DNA of 64,000 nucleotides from Pollutimonas nitritireducens (GCF_002849615.1 NZ_PDNV01000001.1:248001-312000), one strand, 5' to 3'; positions 16,739-28,161 are shown, counted from the stretch's first letter. A program made the numbers and translations. The notes: generated from the letters alone by a model not told the origin.

Positions 16739-18307
16739 TCAGCTAGACTCCAAAAGGTCCATATCGATACGCTTGCCTTCCTTCAGGAGATCGAAAAGGA
16801 AGCTCGTATAGGCCTGCATCGTCTGTGGGTCCTTGAGCAAGAGCTCCGCGATCCCGCTATGGGATGTCATTGCGCGCACGACGGCGTTCATAACCGCACC
16901 TGGCAGATTCCCCTTCAGCGCTTGATCCTTGGCATTGTTCTCCACCTGAGCCATGACCAGGGCGTTTTCAGACAGAATAGACAAAGTCTGATCCGCAAAC
17001 GCAGCCCGGTCCTTGAGAGGTGTAGCCTCGCCAAACAGAGCGTTCAGCTTTTCGACGATTTCCGCAATGTAGACGGGCATGCCAACCGGGCCCTTACCAC
17101 CACCCGCCCCCATCGGATTGAGCACTTCTGGCTCCTCGCCTTCTGCTTGGTTGTCCTCTCTGGCTTTGATGTCAAAGCCAGTCAACAAGAGCCCTTGCAG
17201 GTCAACCGCCTCAGGCGCCACACCGTCCAGGCGCTTGGACAACAGCTTGGCGAACGCAGCGAAGCCCTCAAGATCAGGATCGCCTAGCTCGATGAGCTGC
17301 GCAACGTAGTGGTACGTACGCACGAATTTGGCGAGATCCGTTTTAAACCCCAGGAGCTGCTGTAAGGCCTGCGCAGCCTCCTTGCGTTCAAAGTCTGCCT
17401 GCTTCATGCCCGCTTCATTACCCAACTTCTGAGCCTTGTCGAAAGCAAGATCCGCCGCCTCTATCGCTTCGCGCGTAACCTTCATCGCATCGTTGAAAGC
17501 ATCTGTGGGCGCCTGCGTAGCAGCGTAAAGCGCCTTATGAGAGGATGAATCCGTTTCGATGAGTGCTTGAATGCTCTTGAACCGTGCAACCTGGAAGGCT
17601 TCGACATCAGACTCATCATAGAAGCCTGCTTCGTCCAGGCGTCCCTTAATGGTGTAAATAACGTTGGGATCCTGTATTTCATGGATTTGAGCGCCGGCAT
17701 CATACTTGGCAAACGCGGCTCGAATCACCTCTGGATCGTTAGCAAAGTCGATGATGAAGGTGACGTCTTTCCCGGGCGCAGTACGGTTCAAACGCGAATA
17801 GGTTTGAACGATCTCCACCTCATTGGCGATCTTCTTGTCGTTATACATCGATACGAGCTTGGGCTGATCAAACCCAGTCTGGAATTTGTCGGCCACGATC
17901 ATGACGCGAAACTCCGGTCGATCAAAGGCAATGCGCAGGTCCGGGCTCTTAGCATCAGGATTCATAGAGATTTCAGTGAATTCATCGCCCTCATCAATGA
18001 TGAACTCCTCACCCGCCTGGGCATCATCCGCATGCATGATTTGGCTGCCTGTAATCTTTCCTGAGAAGGCTACTAGCGCCCGGATGCCTTTGTGTTCGGG
18101 ATGCTTTTGAAGGTACGCATCAAATCCCTTCTTGTAACGCACGGCAGCGGCACGGGAGCTGGTCACCACCATGGCCTTGGCTTTACCATCGAGCAGATGC
18201 ATGACATTGGCCGAGAAGTGCTGAATGATGAATTCCACCTTTTGGGTGACGTTTGTCGGATGCAAGGCCATCCAGCGAGCCAGTGCTCGTTTGGCCGACT
18301 TGCTGTC
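16739..18307 (-). pseudogene. Type I restriction subunit HsdR, C-terminal part only
   Basis: About 520 residues of HsdR from SKSAKRALARWMALHPTNVT to the natural C-terminus. It keeps the second helicase lobe (AMVVTSSRAAAVRYKK, VADKFQTGFDQPKLVSMYND, and motif VI QTYSRLNR) and the C-terminal helical region, but lacks the PD-ExK nuclease, Walker A and DEAx motif. At about 18307 it is joined out of frame to the N-terminus of hsdM. It cannot restrict DNA. The deletion removed the rest of hsdM, any hsdS and the 5' half of hsdR. Confidence 0.85.
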
Positions 18308-18824
18308 CAGCCGCCTCATTGACTTCCGACCCAAAACGACGGATCAAGTGTTCATACACGTTACTCATCACCCGGTCAGGCACTGTCGATGGGTGAAGAT
18401 CGATGGCTGCAAAGTTCTGGCAGATGCGATACAGAACGCCGGCGCGGTCCATCCGGGCCAGCGTATTGGTGAAGTCGAACTGTTCGAAAATCACCCGGGC
18501 ATTGCCTGAGAACTTGGCAATGTAGTCCTCCAGATTCTGACGGGTGCGCGTCGCCCCCAACGTAGCCAGACTGTATTCGGACGAGTTGTAAAACGAGAAA
18601 CCTGTGATCTGTGGCAGAACGATATCCAAGTCGATGGGGCGATCCTGCATCGCCTTCATCGTGCTCAGCACCTTTTCACGGGTCGACTCCAACACGCATT
18701 CCAGACGCCGCAAAAGGGTAAATGGCAAGATGATTTTGCCGAAATCGACATGCTGGAAGTCGCCCCAAAGGTCATCCGCGTTTTTCCAAATGAAGTCTGC
18801 AAGTGTTGTGTTGTTGGTAGCCAT
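18308..18824 (-). pseudogene. Type I methyltransferase HsdM, N-terminal part only
   Basis: About 172 residues: MATNNTTLADFIWKNADDLW is a canonical HsdM start, and SNVYEHLIRRFGSEVNEAAG is the end of the HsdM_N region that in complete proteins leads into the SAM motif. Neither the SAM-binding FxGxG nor the catalytic NPPF is present; the frame continues as nonsense into HsdR sequence. The promoter side (18825-19124) appears intact, so it may still be transcribed. Confidence 0.85.
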
Positions 18825-18936
18825 ATGAGAATTTTGAAATTTGTTACATTGAATATAACCGACGCTTTATGATACTACAACTCACTACAAAATAAAAGGA
18901 AGCTATACGCATAGCTAGCATAGACTGGCTACTTGT

Positions 18937-18962
18937 ATTTCGAGCCTACTTCCGCCTCCATT
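18937..18962 (+). repeat. Direct repeat copy 1 flanking the Panacea pair
   Basis: ATTTCGAGCCTACTTCCGCC... matches 20097-20122 at 23 of 26 positions. AGCTATAC also recurs upstream of each copy (18901 and 20054), so about 60 bp are imperfectly duplicated, roughly 1.16 kb apart. Confidence 0.65.
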
Positions 18963-19002
18963 TAAATATTTCCTTTTCGTCATTTTTTGGGAACAGGAAA
19001 GC

Positions 19003-19027
19003 CTGGAACTTTTCCAGTTTTAAACTG
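19003..19027. promoter_or_regulatory. Overlapping palindromes, candidate operator of the Panacea operon
   Basis: CTGGAA-CTT-TTCCAG (19003-19017) overlaps CAGTTT-T-AAACTG (19015-19027), both perfect, about 100 bases before the ATG at 19125. Position suggests autoregulation; no protein assignment can be made. Confidence 0.4.
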
Positions 19028-19124
19028 TCTTTATATACAGTAATACATTGCTTTACGCGAGTGAATGGAGTAAATTCCACTGGCGCAGCAGTTTGATTTT
19101 GTAACATTTCATAGGGAGGCAAAA

Positions 19125-19601
19125 ATGAGCGTGACTGCATTACAGGCAGCAAAGCATGCTTGCGAAGCCTCTGGCTGGAAGCTTACGAATCTCCAGTTGC
19201 AGAAAATTTTGTACATCGCGCAGATGGTTTATGCAGGAAAAAACGAAGGCAAAAGACTAATTTCCGGAGGCGATTTTGAAGCCTGGGATTATGGCCCTGT
19301 CCTCCCTAGCCTATACCACCGCGTGTCAGCCTTTGGCAGCAGCCCGATAAAGAACGTCTTTCATGGTGTCGAAGAAATTGACGACACAGAGGTCGCGGAT
19401 TTTATCGCCAAGGCGGCCAAGGAGTTGTCGTCTGTCCAACCTTTTAGATTGGTAGAGTACGTGCATGATAAGCACAGTGCTTGGCACAAGCACTATCATC
19501 CTGGCGTCAGAGGAATAACCATTCCTCATGAGTCAGTCATAGAAGAAAACAAATCTCGCGCGAAGGCTCAAAAAGCAAAAACAGCGAACGCAAAGGCATG
19601 A
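19125..19601 (+). CDS. Panacea/SocA-like (DUF4065) antitoxin-type protein
   Basis: 158 residues with a strong ribosome site (GGGAGG, seven bases before ATG). Residues about 17-65 read TNLQLQKILYIAQMVYAGKN and GGDFEAWDYGPVLPSLYHRV, diagnostic of the DUF4065/Panacea (GepA/SocA) domain. Members neutralise diverse toxins or act as proteolytic adaptors (SocA). The tail is Lys/Ala-rich. It overlaps the next gene by ATGA, so the two are translationally coupled, as in two-gene toxin-antitoxin units. Overlapping palindromes upstream fit autoregulation. Confidence 0.82.
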   Translation: MSVTALQAAKHACEASGWKLTNLQLQKILYIAQMVYAGKNEGKRLISGGDFEAWDYGPVLPSLYHRVSAFGSSPIKNVFHGVEEIDDTEVADFIAKAAKELSSVQPFRLVEYVHDKHSAWHKHYHPGVRGITIPHESVIEENKSRAKAQKAKTANAKA

Positions 19602-19966
19602 CGGATCAAGAAGAGTATGTTCCTGACTTCCCGGAAGTCCCAGAAGACTGGCTTGAAGATGATGCTCAAGTAGGCAGAAATAATGCTCAGGCGCTTGAGC
19701 AACTGGGCGAAGACTTACAATACGAAAAAGATAGGCGGCGAGAGGAAAGATTCCTGTTTGTCGCAATCATCACCGTGTTAGTTGATGGTTATCTTTTCAC
19801 AACCATATCAAATTGGTCGGGACCAATCGTGATTGGAGTAATACAGCTTTTTGGGTTGGCCGTGTACGCAAGGCATTGTGGAGTTCAAGAGGTAGATCAG
19901 TTCATTGACCGATTCTTGAGTTTTTCCCCACTTCACAATCGGAAGTCAAAGGAAGACAGCGCCTAA
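19598..19966 (+). CDS. Small two-transmembrane protein, candidate toxin partner of Panacea
   Basis: 122 residues. An acidic N-terminus (MTDQEEYVPDFPEVPEDWLE), a charged helix about 30-50, then hydrophobic segments about 52-70 (FLFVAIITVLVDGYLFTTI) and 74-92 (IVIGVIQLFGLAVYA), ending in a basic/acidic tail. No enzyme motif. Start overlaps the Panacea stop. Some Panacea-neutralised toxins are small membrane-active proteins, so this is a reasonable toxin candidate, but an accessory membrane protein is equally possible. A rho-independent terminator follows. Confidence 0.6.
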   Translation: MTDQEEYVPDFPEVPEDWLEDDAQVGRNNAQALEQLGEDLQYEKDRRREERFLFVAIITVLVDGYLFTTISNWSGPIVIGVIQLFGLAVYARHCGVQEVDQFIDRFLSFSPLHNRKSKEDSA

Positions 19967-19991
19967 ATAGGCGTGGTTTGGCATTTTCAGG

Positions 19992-20020
19992 AAAAGCGAC
20001 TCATCGGGGTCGCTTTTTTT
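19992..20020 (+). terminator. Rho-independent terminator of the Panacea operon
   Basis: AAAAGCGAC ... GTCGCTTTT with an eight-base loop and a run of seven T. Confidence 0.85.
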
Positions 20021-20096
20021 GTTGGGGTACTCCACGAAGGGAGTATCACATGAGCTATACATAAAAACGACAAAAACCTACCCTCTTATGCTTTCA

Positions 20097-20122
20097 ATTT
20101 CGAGTCTACTTCCGCACCCATT
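20097..20122 (+). repeat. Direct repeat copy 2 flanking the Panacea pair
   Basis: Partner of 18937-18962 (23 of 26 identical). Confidence 0.65.
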
Positions 20123-20156
20123 AAATCAATCTATTAGAAGCAAGAGGACCATAGCC

Positions 20157-20170
20157 TTCTCAGGTTATGG
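20157..20170 (-). repeat. Right subterminal repeat (putative transposase-binding site)
   Basis: TTCTCAGGTTATGG resembles TTCTCACCTTATGG of the right terminal repeat (20179-20192), same orientation, 22 bases inward. Confidence 0.6.
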
Positions 20171-20177
20171 CCGTCAG

Positions 20178-20203
20178 ATTCTCACCTTATGGGTGTTTCT
20201 ACA
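20178..20203 (-). repeat. Right terminal inverted repeat
   Basis: Ends GGGTGTTTCTACA; 25 of 26 positions match the reverse complement of 14591-14616. It stops six bases before the gyrB stop codon region on the complementary strand. Confidence 0.85.
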
Positions 20204-20208
20204 ACACC
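20204..20208. repeat. Right target-site duplication ACACC
   Basis: Identical to 14586-14590; one base separates it from the gyrB TGA (20210-20212, minus strand). Confidence 0.75.
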
Positions 20209-20209
20209 A

Positions 20210-22675
<2,466 letters not shown>

Positions 22676-22698
22676 TTATGTAAGCCTTGCGGCTGTTG

Positions 22699-22731
22699 AA
22701 GTGTGCCGGGCTGGCTCGCCCGGGCACACTT
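22699..22731. other. Strong hairpin between dnaN and gyrB
   Basis: AAGTGTGCCGGG ... CCCGGGCACACTT with an eight-base loop. No T-run follows on the minus strand, so it may be an mRNA processing or partial attenuation element, not a full terminator. Confidence 0.5.
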
Positions 22732-22754
22732 CCTGCGACGTAAATTCAGGGAAT

Positions 22755-23864
22755 CTAAATGCGCATTGGCATGACGACATACTTGAACTGCTCGTCGTCA
22801 GGACATGTAATCAACGCCGATGCATTGACGTCGGGCTGGACCGACCACTGAATGGTTTCGGTTTTGACATTAGCCAGAACGTCGAGCAGGTAGCTGACAT
22901 TGAAACCAACATCCAGTGGCTCGTGGCTGTAGTCGATATCGAGTTCTTCCTGAGCTTCTTCCTGTTCCGCGTTGGTGGAAGAAACCTTGAGCTGGTTATT
23001 GGACAGCTGCAGGCGGACGCCTTTCAGCTTGTCGGTCGTCAGAATGGCGGCGCGCTGGAGGCTGCCCTGCAATAGTTCGCGGCTGATGGAAAAATGGCGC
23101 GTGTAGTTGCTGGGAATCACCCGCGTGAAGTCGGGGAATTTTCCTTCGACCAGCTTCGATACCAATTCGACATCGCCGAAGCGGAAACGAATCTGGCCAG
23201 TTGCAACGTCGATGGACACCGGTTCGTCGGTATCGGTGAGCAGACGCTGCATTTCAAGCACCGTCTTGCGCGGCACGATGACGTCGTGCTTGGAAGCGAT
23301 GCCTTCGACGACCGCGCCGCTATGTGCCAGGCGGTGACCGTCGGTCGCTACGGCACGCACAAAGCCGGGCTCGAACACGAACAACAAACCATTAAGGTAA
23401 TACCGGATGTCCTGCTGGGCCATGGCGAAATGCACCATGTTGAATAAATGCTTCAGCGTTTTCTGCGGCAATGTAAAAGAAATATCCCACTGTTCCGGCT
23501 GAGCCAGCGTGGGGAATTCAGCGGCGCCCATGGTTTGCAAGGCAAACCGGCTTTTACCGCTTTGCACCGACAACTTCGCACTGGCCAGCCCAAGCTTCAC
23601 ATCACCCGTATCAGGCAGCGCCCGAAGTATGTCAAGCAGCTTGCGTGCGGCAACCGTCGTGGACTCGTTTTCATCACCGATACCGAACTCGGCATGCGTG
23701 GTAATTTGAACCTCGAGATCAGTGGCAATGAATGCGACGCTCTTGCCTTCCTTTCGCAACAGGATATTTGCCAGGATGGGCAAAGTATTCCTGCGCTCGA
23801 CAATTCCAGCCACCGTCGATAACGGTTTGAGCAATGCATCACGAGTCGCTTGTACGAGTTGCAT
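22755..23864 (-). CDS. dnaN: DNA polymerase III beta sliding clamp
   Basis: 369 residues with the three-domain clamp fold; start MQLVQATRDALLKPLSTVAG and the end KYVVMPMRI (the conserved M-P-M-R-L/I C-terminus that forms part of the protein-binding cleft). The clamp tethers Pol III and other factors to DNA. It begins two bases after the dnaA stop, so dnaA-dnaN-gyrB form the usual co-oriented block. Confidence 0.98.
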   Translation of the reverse strand: MQLVQATRDALLKPLSTVAGIVERRNTLPILANILLRKEGKSVAFIATDLEVQITTHAEFGIGDENESTTVAARKLLDILRALPDTGDVKLGLASAKLSVQSGKSRFALQTMGAAEFPTLAQPEQWDISFTLPQKTLKHLFNMVHFAMAQQDIRYYLNGLLFVFEPGFVRAVATDGHRLAHSGAVVEGIASKHDVIVPRKTVLEMQRLLTDTDEPVSIDVATGQIRFRFGDVELVSKLVEGKFPDFTRVIPSNYTRHFSISRELLQGSLQRAAILTTDKLKGVRLQLSNNQLKVSSTNAEQEEAQEELDIDYSHEPLDVGFNVSYLLDVLANVKTETIQWSVQPDVNASALITCPDDEQFKYVVMPMRI

Positions 23865-23866
23865 GG

Positions 23867-25306
23867 TTATCCTTTTAAGGTTTGTTCTAGTACGTGAAGA
23901 GCATGATTGAGCTCGGTCTGCTTGGACCTTGCGTCGGCAATTTTCCGCACCGCATGGAGCACGGTGGTGTGATCGCGCCCGCCGAATAAATCGCCGATTT
24001 CCGGCAGGCTCTTTTGAGTTAATTCTTTAGCCAGATACATGGCCACCTGGCGCGGCATTGCAATATTGGCAGGGCGACGCTTGGAATACATGTCGGCCAC
24101 TTTTATCTTGTAGAAATCGGCGACCGTCTTCTGGATATTCTCGACTGTGATTTGTCCGTTGGACACCGACAGCAAATCTTTGAGGGCGTCTTTACAGACA
24201 TCGACCGTAAGGACTTCGCGCCCATGAAAGCGAGCATAGGCCGATACCTTGCGCAACGCACCTTCGAGTTCGCGCACATTGCTGCGCAAGTGCTTTGCGA
24301 TAAAGAACGCGACTTCTTCTGGCATGGTCACGCCTTCGGTCTGGGCTTTGCGCAGCAGGATGGCCACACGCATTTCCAGTTCCGGAGGTTCGATGGCTAC
24401 GGTAAGGCCCGAATCGAAGCGGGAGATGAGCCGGCTGTCAATATTGGCAAGTTCCTTGGGATACGTATCGGAGGTGATGATGATCTGCTTGCGCTGCGCG
24501 ACCATGGCCTCGAACGCATAGAAGAATTCTTCCTGGGTGCGGTTCTTGCCTGCAAAGAATTGTATGTCGTCGATCAGCAACAGATCGAGCGAATGGTAAT
24601 AGCGCTTGAATTCATCGAACGCCTTGCGTTGATAGGCCTTGACCACGTCCGACACATATTGGTCGGCGTGCACGTATCGGATCCGGGCTCCTTTGCCGCT
24701 CGCCAGCAAGGCATTTCCAATGGCATGGATAAGGTGCGTCTTGCCCAGCCCGACCCCGCCATACAGGAACAGGGGGTTGTACGAAACGCCGGGGTTCTCG
24801 GCCACCTGGAGCGCAGCGGCCCTGGCCAACTGATTGGCTTTTCCCGTGACGAAGTTGTCGAAAGTCAGGTCGGTGTTCAAGCGCGAGCGATCGTGCGCAA
24901 GTTCCACTGCGGCGGCACTGGCGCCAGAGTTGACTCTTGTGGCGGCCGGCGCGGCTGGCGCGGCCTGACCGCTTGCGTCGTCTGGCCCTGGTTCTGGCCC
25001 TGCGCCCAGGCGTGCAGCGGGGCCGCTGCGAGCGGGCGCGGGCGATGCCCCCGCGCCCGCGAGTTCAAAGACAACCTGTACCGGGCGTTCGTACCATTCG
25101 GTGGCAAGCGTTTCGATTTGGTGCGCAAAGTTCTTTCGCACCCAGTCCAGCTTGAATCGGTTGGGCGCAGAGACTCGAAGCACCGCTTGAGCTTCGTCGA
25201 AAGCAAGGGGAACCAATGGGCGTATCCAGGCACTAATCTGCTGTGAAGGTAGGTCCTGCTCCAGACGCTGGACGCAGGTCTGCCAGAAATCTTTCATGTC
25301 CACCAC
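23867..25306 (-). CDS. dnaA: Chromosomal replication initiator DnaA
   Basis: 479 residues. Domain I about 1-85 ([20 protein letters not shown]), a Pro/Ala-rich linker about 95-140, AAA+ domain III with Walker [19 protein letters not shown] and Walker [14 protein letters not shown], and domain IV ending with the DnaA-box-reading signature [14 protein letters not shown]. Initiates replication by binding DnaA boxes. One perfect box lies 38 bases upstream of its start, consistent with autoregulation. The start codon ATG (25304-25306) precedes VDMKDFWQ; the internal Met four codons later is an alternative. Confidence 0.97.
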   Translation of the reverse strand: MVDMKDFWQTCVQRLEQDLPSQQISAWIRPLVPLAFDEAQAVLRVSAPNRFKLDWVRKNFAHQIETLATEWYERPVQVVFELAGAGASPAPARSGPAARLGAGPEPGPDDASGQAAPAAPAATRVNSGASAAAVELAHDRSRLNTDLTFDNFVTGKANQLARAAALQVAENPGVSYNPLFLYGGVGLGKTHLIHAIGNALLASGKGARIRYVHADQYVSDVVKAYQRKAFDEFKRYYHSLDLLLIDDIQFFAGKNRTQEEFFYAFEAMVAQRKQIIITSDTYPKELANIDSRLISRFDSGLTVAIEPPELEMRVAILLRKAQTEGVTMPEEVAFFIAKHLRSNVRELEGALRKVSAYARFHGREVLTVDVCKDALKDLLSVSNGQITVENIQKTVADFYKIKVADMYSKRRPANIAMPRQVAMYLAKELTQKSLPEIGDLFGGRDHTTVLHAVRKIADARSKQTELNHALHVLEQTLKG

Positions 25307-25343
25307 TTCTGTAAACCTCGATTCTACCCTGTTGAGACCCTAG

Positions 25344-25352
25344 TTATCCACA
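25344..25352 (+). promoter_or_regulatory. DnaA box upstream of dnaA
   Basis: Perfect TTATCCACA in the dnaA-rpmH divergent region. It is the only clear box in this interval, so it probably serves dnaA autoregulation and does not mark oriC. Confidence 0.75.
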
Positions 25353-25513
25353 AGGTGCGACAAGATTCCTGGCTAGTACTTGTGCTAACCATTTGACTAA
25401 ACTATCAAAATTTGATGAAATGGTGAGCTTTACACGAATTTTTAACACCTGCAACCGATGTCACAGACTAACCTTGTGGCAGTTTCAGGTAGCTCTTTTA
25501 TTTTGGATCCCCA

Positions 25514-25648
25514 ATGAAACGCACCTTCCAACCTTCCGTCACCCGTCGCAAGCGTACCCACGGATTTCGCGTCCGCATGAAAACGCGTGGCGGCCGTGCC
25601 GTTATCAATGCGCGTCGTGCCAAAGGCCGCAAGCGCCTGGCCGTATAG
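25514..25648 (+). CDS. rpmH: 50S ribosomal protein L34
   Basis: 44 residues, [20 protein letters not shown] continuing to KRLAV, the invariant L34 sequence, highly basic. Divergent from dnaA with a 207-base spacer. The RnpA gene starts 50 bases downstream, the classic rpmH-rnpA arrangement. Confidence 0.98.
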   Translation: MKRTFQPSVTRRKRTHGFRVRMKTRGGRAVINARRAKGRKRLAV

Positions 25649-25698
25649 CCAATAAAAGCCCTTGCGCCAGCCGATAGCTACGGCAGGCGCCTGCTTTT

Positions 25699-26067
25699 AT
25701 GCGCGCCACATTTCCTGCTGCGGCACGCCTGCATCGCCCCTCGGAATACGCGTCTGCCCTTAGAGGCAAACGACTTGCCAGAGGGGCGTTGTTCGTTGTA
25801 ACTACGCCGCGCGATCTACCTGAAGGTTCAGAGCCGATCTGCGCCAGGCTGGGGCTCGTCATTGCCAAGCGCTATGCGGCGAAGTCTGTCACCCGAAACG
25901 CCATCAAACGGGTCATACGGGAAGCGTTCCGGCAGAAAAGGCATGAGCTTCCGGCGCGCGACCTGGTGTTTCGCCTGCATTCCAAAGTCGGGCCGTTTAC
26001 GCTGACCGAACTCAAGGCATTGGTCCGTAGCGAAATCGACGCCCTGTTGAACCGCGCCATGAGATGA
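25699..26067 (+). CDS. rnpA: Ribonuclease P protein component
   Basis: 122 residues; the family signature is [16 protein letters not shown] (about 73-88), with [20 protein letters not shown] around it. It binds the catalytic RNA of RNase P and helps remove tRNA 5' leaders. Overlaps yidD by four bases (ATGA). Confidence 0.96.
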   Translation: MRATFPAAARLHRPSEYASALRGKRLARGALFVVTTPRDLPEGSEPICARLGLVIAKRYAAKSVTRNAIKRVIREAFRQKRHELPARDLVFRLHSKVGPFTLTELKALVRSEIDALLNRAMR

Positions 26068-26315
26068 TCAAGGCACTGCTTATCGCACCCATCCGGTTCT
26101 ACCGGTATTTCCTCAGCCCCTGGGTTGGCCGAAGCTGTCGCTTTACGCCCACCTGTTCCAACTACACAATCGAGGCGATCGAGACACATGGTCCCCTTAA
26201 AGGGCTTTGGCTGGGAACTCGGCGTATTGTGCGCTGCCATCCATGGTGCCATGGCGGCTATGACCCGGTACCAGAACCGAAAAAAGATTCCGGCGGCAGT
26301 GGCAAGTTGCCTTAA
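26064..26315 (+). CDS. yidD: Membrane protein insertion efficiency factor YidD
   Basis: 83 residues with [20 protein letters not shown] followed by [19 protein letters not shown] and [13 protein letters not shown], the full YidD signature including the conserved Cys residues. Sits between rnpA and yidC as usual; aids membrane insertion. Confidence 0.96.
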   Translation: MIKALLIAPIRFYRYFLSPWVGRSCRFTPTCSNYTIEAIETHGPLKGLWLGTRRIVRCHPWCHGGYDPVPEPKKDSGGSGKLP

Positions 26316-26423
26316 ACTGCCCTCCTGCCGAAACTTTTCCGAACTATCTTCTGCTCATCTGCGATTCAGCTGAGCTACGTTAAACTGTTGGGCTTTGCTC
26401 AGCTTTGACTTGAAACAGGCGCT

Positions 26424-28112
26424 ATGGATATCCGACGCACCATCCTCTGGATGATATTTTCCTTCTCGCTCTTGCTGTTGTGGAACAACTGGCAAGTCCA
26501 TAACGGCAAGCCTTCATTGTTCGGCGGCACTCCACCAGCCACTCAAACGACTGGACAGGCGCCGACACCTGCCGCGCCTGCGGACACCAGCGTTCCCACG
26601 GCACCTGCCGGAACGCCCGGCGCCCCGGTCGCAGCGACCGATACAGCGGTCCCAGGCGGCCCTGGCAAGCCGGCCAGCACGTCCGAGCAGGTCAACGTGA
26701 AAACCGACGTATTCGATCTCACCTTCGATACGATGGGCGCGCAGCTGGTCAAGGCCGAGCTGCTGAAGTACACGGGCTTCGAAGGTTCCAGCGACCCCAT
26801 GGTGCTCCTGGACAACTCCGCTTCCTTGGTCTACCTGGCCCAGTCTGGCGTTATCGGCGCCCCCGCTGGCGCCAGCTATCCCACGCACCTGACACCGTTC
26901 AAGCTGGTCTCGAAAGATACTGTCGGTGACGCGCTGAATGTGGTTTTCGAATCTGAATCCGATGGTGTCAGGGTCGTCAAGACCTACACCTTGCATGAAG
27001 GCCGCTACGATATTCACGTCAAGCACGACATCTACAACCTGGATACCAAACCCGTCACCCCCGCCTTGTATTTGCAACTGGTACGAGACGGCAATGATCC
27101 CCCGGATACCTCGTCGTTCTACAGCACCTTTACCGGTCCAGCGCTCTACTCGGCTGAGGAAAAATTCCAGAAAGTCTCATTCTCTGACATCGATAAAGGC
27201 AAAAGCGGCTACACCAAGGAAGCCAACAACGGCTGGATAGGCATGGTGCAGCACTACTTCGCCACCGCCTGGGTGCCTACGGAGACCGCGGTTCGCCATA
27301 ACGAAGCACTGCGGCTGAGCGAAAACCTGTATGCCATTCGCAGCATTGAATCAGTAGGCACGATCGAGCCAGGCCAACACAAGGTCGTCGAATCCGATCT
27401 TTGGGTGGGTCCGCAAGATCAAAAAGCCATGAGCGAGCTGGCCCCCGGCCTTGAGCTTGTGGTCGACTATGGCTGGCTCACCATCATTGCTAAGCCGCTG
27501 TTCAAGATCATGACTTGGCTGCATGCCATACTCGGCAACTGGGGCTGGACCATCGTCGCGCTTACTCTGCTGATCAAGCTGGTGTTCTATCCTTTGTCGG
27601 CGGCAAGCTATCGCTCCATGGCCAAAATGAAACAGGTAACTCCACGCATGCAGGCTTTGCGCGAGAAATTTGGCGACGACAAGGCCAAGTTGAACGCGGC
27701 CATGATGGAGATGTACCGGACAGAGAAAATCAATCCGCTCGGGGGATGCTTGCCCATGGTGGTGCAGATTCCCGTGTTCATTTCACTATACTGGGTGCTG
27801 CTGGGTAGCGTCGAAATGCGCGGAGCACCCTGGATACTCTGGATACACGACTTGGCCGCCCGCGACCCATGGTTCATTCTGCCGGCATTCATGATGGCCA
27901 CCATGTTCTTGCAGATCAAGCTCAATCCTACGCCGCCCGATCCGACCCAGGCCAAGATCATGATGATCATGCCTTTGGTGTTCGGTGGCATGATGTTCTT
28001 GTTCCCTGCCGGTCTGGTGCTCTACTGGTGCGTGAATAACGCGGTCTCCATCGCTCAACAACGCTACATCATGCACAAGCTCGACAAGGAAACGGCAGCA
28101 GGGGCGCGCTAG
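26424..28112 (+). CDS. yidC: Membrane protein insertase YidC
   Basis: 562 residues. N-terminal helix (about 6-22, IRRTILWMIFSFSLLLLWNN), an Ala/Pro/Thr-rich linker, the large periplasmic domain about 80-340, then the conserved insertase core: GNWGWTIVALTLLIKLVFYP, the helical hairpin with MKQVTPRMQALREKF, NPLGGCLPMVVQIPVFISLY and the last helices near FPAGLVLYWCVNNAVSI. Inserts and folds inner-membrane proteins with or without SecYEG. A GC-rich terminator follows. Confidence 0.97.
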   Translation: MDIRRTILWMIFSFSLLLLWNNWQVHNGKPSLFGGTPPATQTTGQAPTPAAPADTSVPTAPAGTPGAPVAATDTAVPGGPGKPASTSEQVNVKTDVFDLTFDTMGAQLVKAELLKYTGFEGSSDPMVLLDNSASLVYLAQSGVIGAPAGASYPTHLTPFKLVSKDTVGDALNVVFESESDGVRVVKTYTLHEGRYDIHVKHDIYNLDTKPVTPALYLQLVRDGNDPPDTSSFYSTFTGPALYSAEEKFQKVSFSDIDKGKSGYTKEANNGWIGMVQHYFATAWVPTETAVRHNEALRLSENLYAIRSIESVGTIEPGQHKVVESDLWVGPQDQKAMSELAPGLELVVDYGWLTIIAKPLFKIMTWLHAILGNWGWTIVALTLLIKLVFYPLSAASYRSMAKMKQVTPRMQALREKFGDDKAKLNAAMMEMYRTEKINPLGGCLPMVVQIPVFISLYWVLLGSVEMRGAPWILWIHDLAARDPWFILPAFMMATMFLQIKLNPTPPDPTQAKIMMIMPLVFGGMMFLFPAGLVLYWCVNNAVSIAQQRYIMHKLDKETAAGAR

Positions 28113-28134
28113 GCGCGTTCGTTGACGTGAAATG

Positions 28135-28161
28135 AAAGGGCGCCTTGCGGGCGCCCCTTTC
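28135..28161 (+). terminator. Rho-independent terminator after yidC
   Basis: AAAGGGCGCC-TTGCG-GGCGCCCCTTT: a strong GC stem with A/T tails on both sides, so it may serve yidC and the convergent IclR gene. Confidence 0.8.

Larger units (their letters stand above)
18825..19124. other. Divergent intergenic region between hsdM remnant and Panacea pair
   Basis: Three hundred AT-rich bases with no gene. It holds one copy of an imperfect direct repeat (18937-18962) and overlapping palindromes (19003-19027) next to the Panacea-type gene; promoters for both sides are expected here. Confidence 0.5.
14591..20203. mobile_element. Relic Tn7/Tn5053-like transposon inserted just downstream of gyrB
   Basis: 5613 bp bounded by 26-bp terminal inverted repeats with one mismatch, starting TGTAGA and ending TCTACA, and flanked by the 5-bp duplication ACACC. 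TGT...ACA ends, 5-bp duplications and repeated subterminal binding sites are established features of the Tn7 and Tn5053/Tn402 groups (TnsB/TniA transposases). The only transposition-like gene left is a truncated TniQ-like frame near the left end. Other contents are small unknown genes, a KfrA-like protein, an hsdM/hsdR scar and a Panacea-type pair. The right end lies two bases from the gyrB stop codon. Non-autonomous now. Confidence 0.8.

Noticed and set aside
24152-25246. 364-residue plus-strand open frame over dnaA
   Set aside because: Antisense to dnaA; no recognisable protein features.
25307-25513. oriC between dnaA and rpmH
   Set aside because: Only one clear DnaA box (25344) and no cluster; the 43-45 kb modules are better candidates. 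Not excluded.
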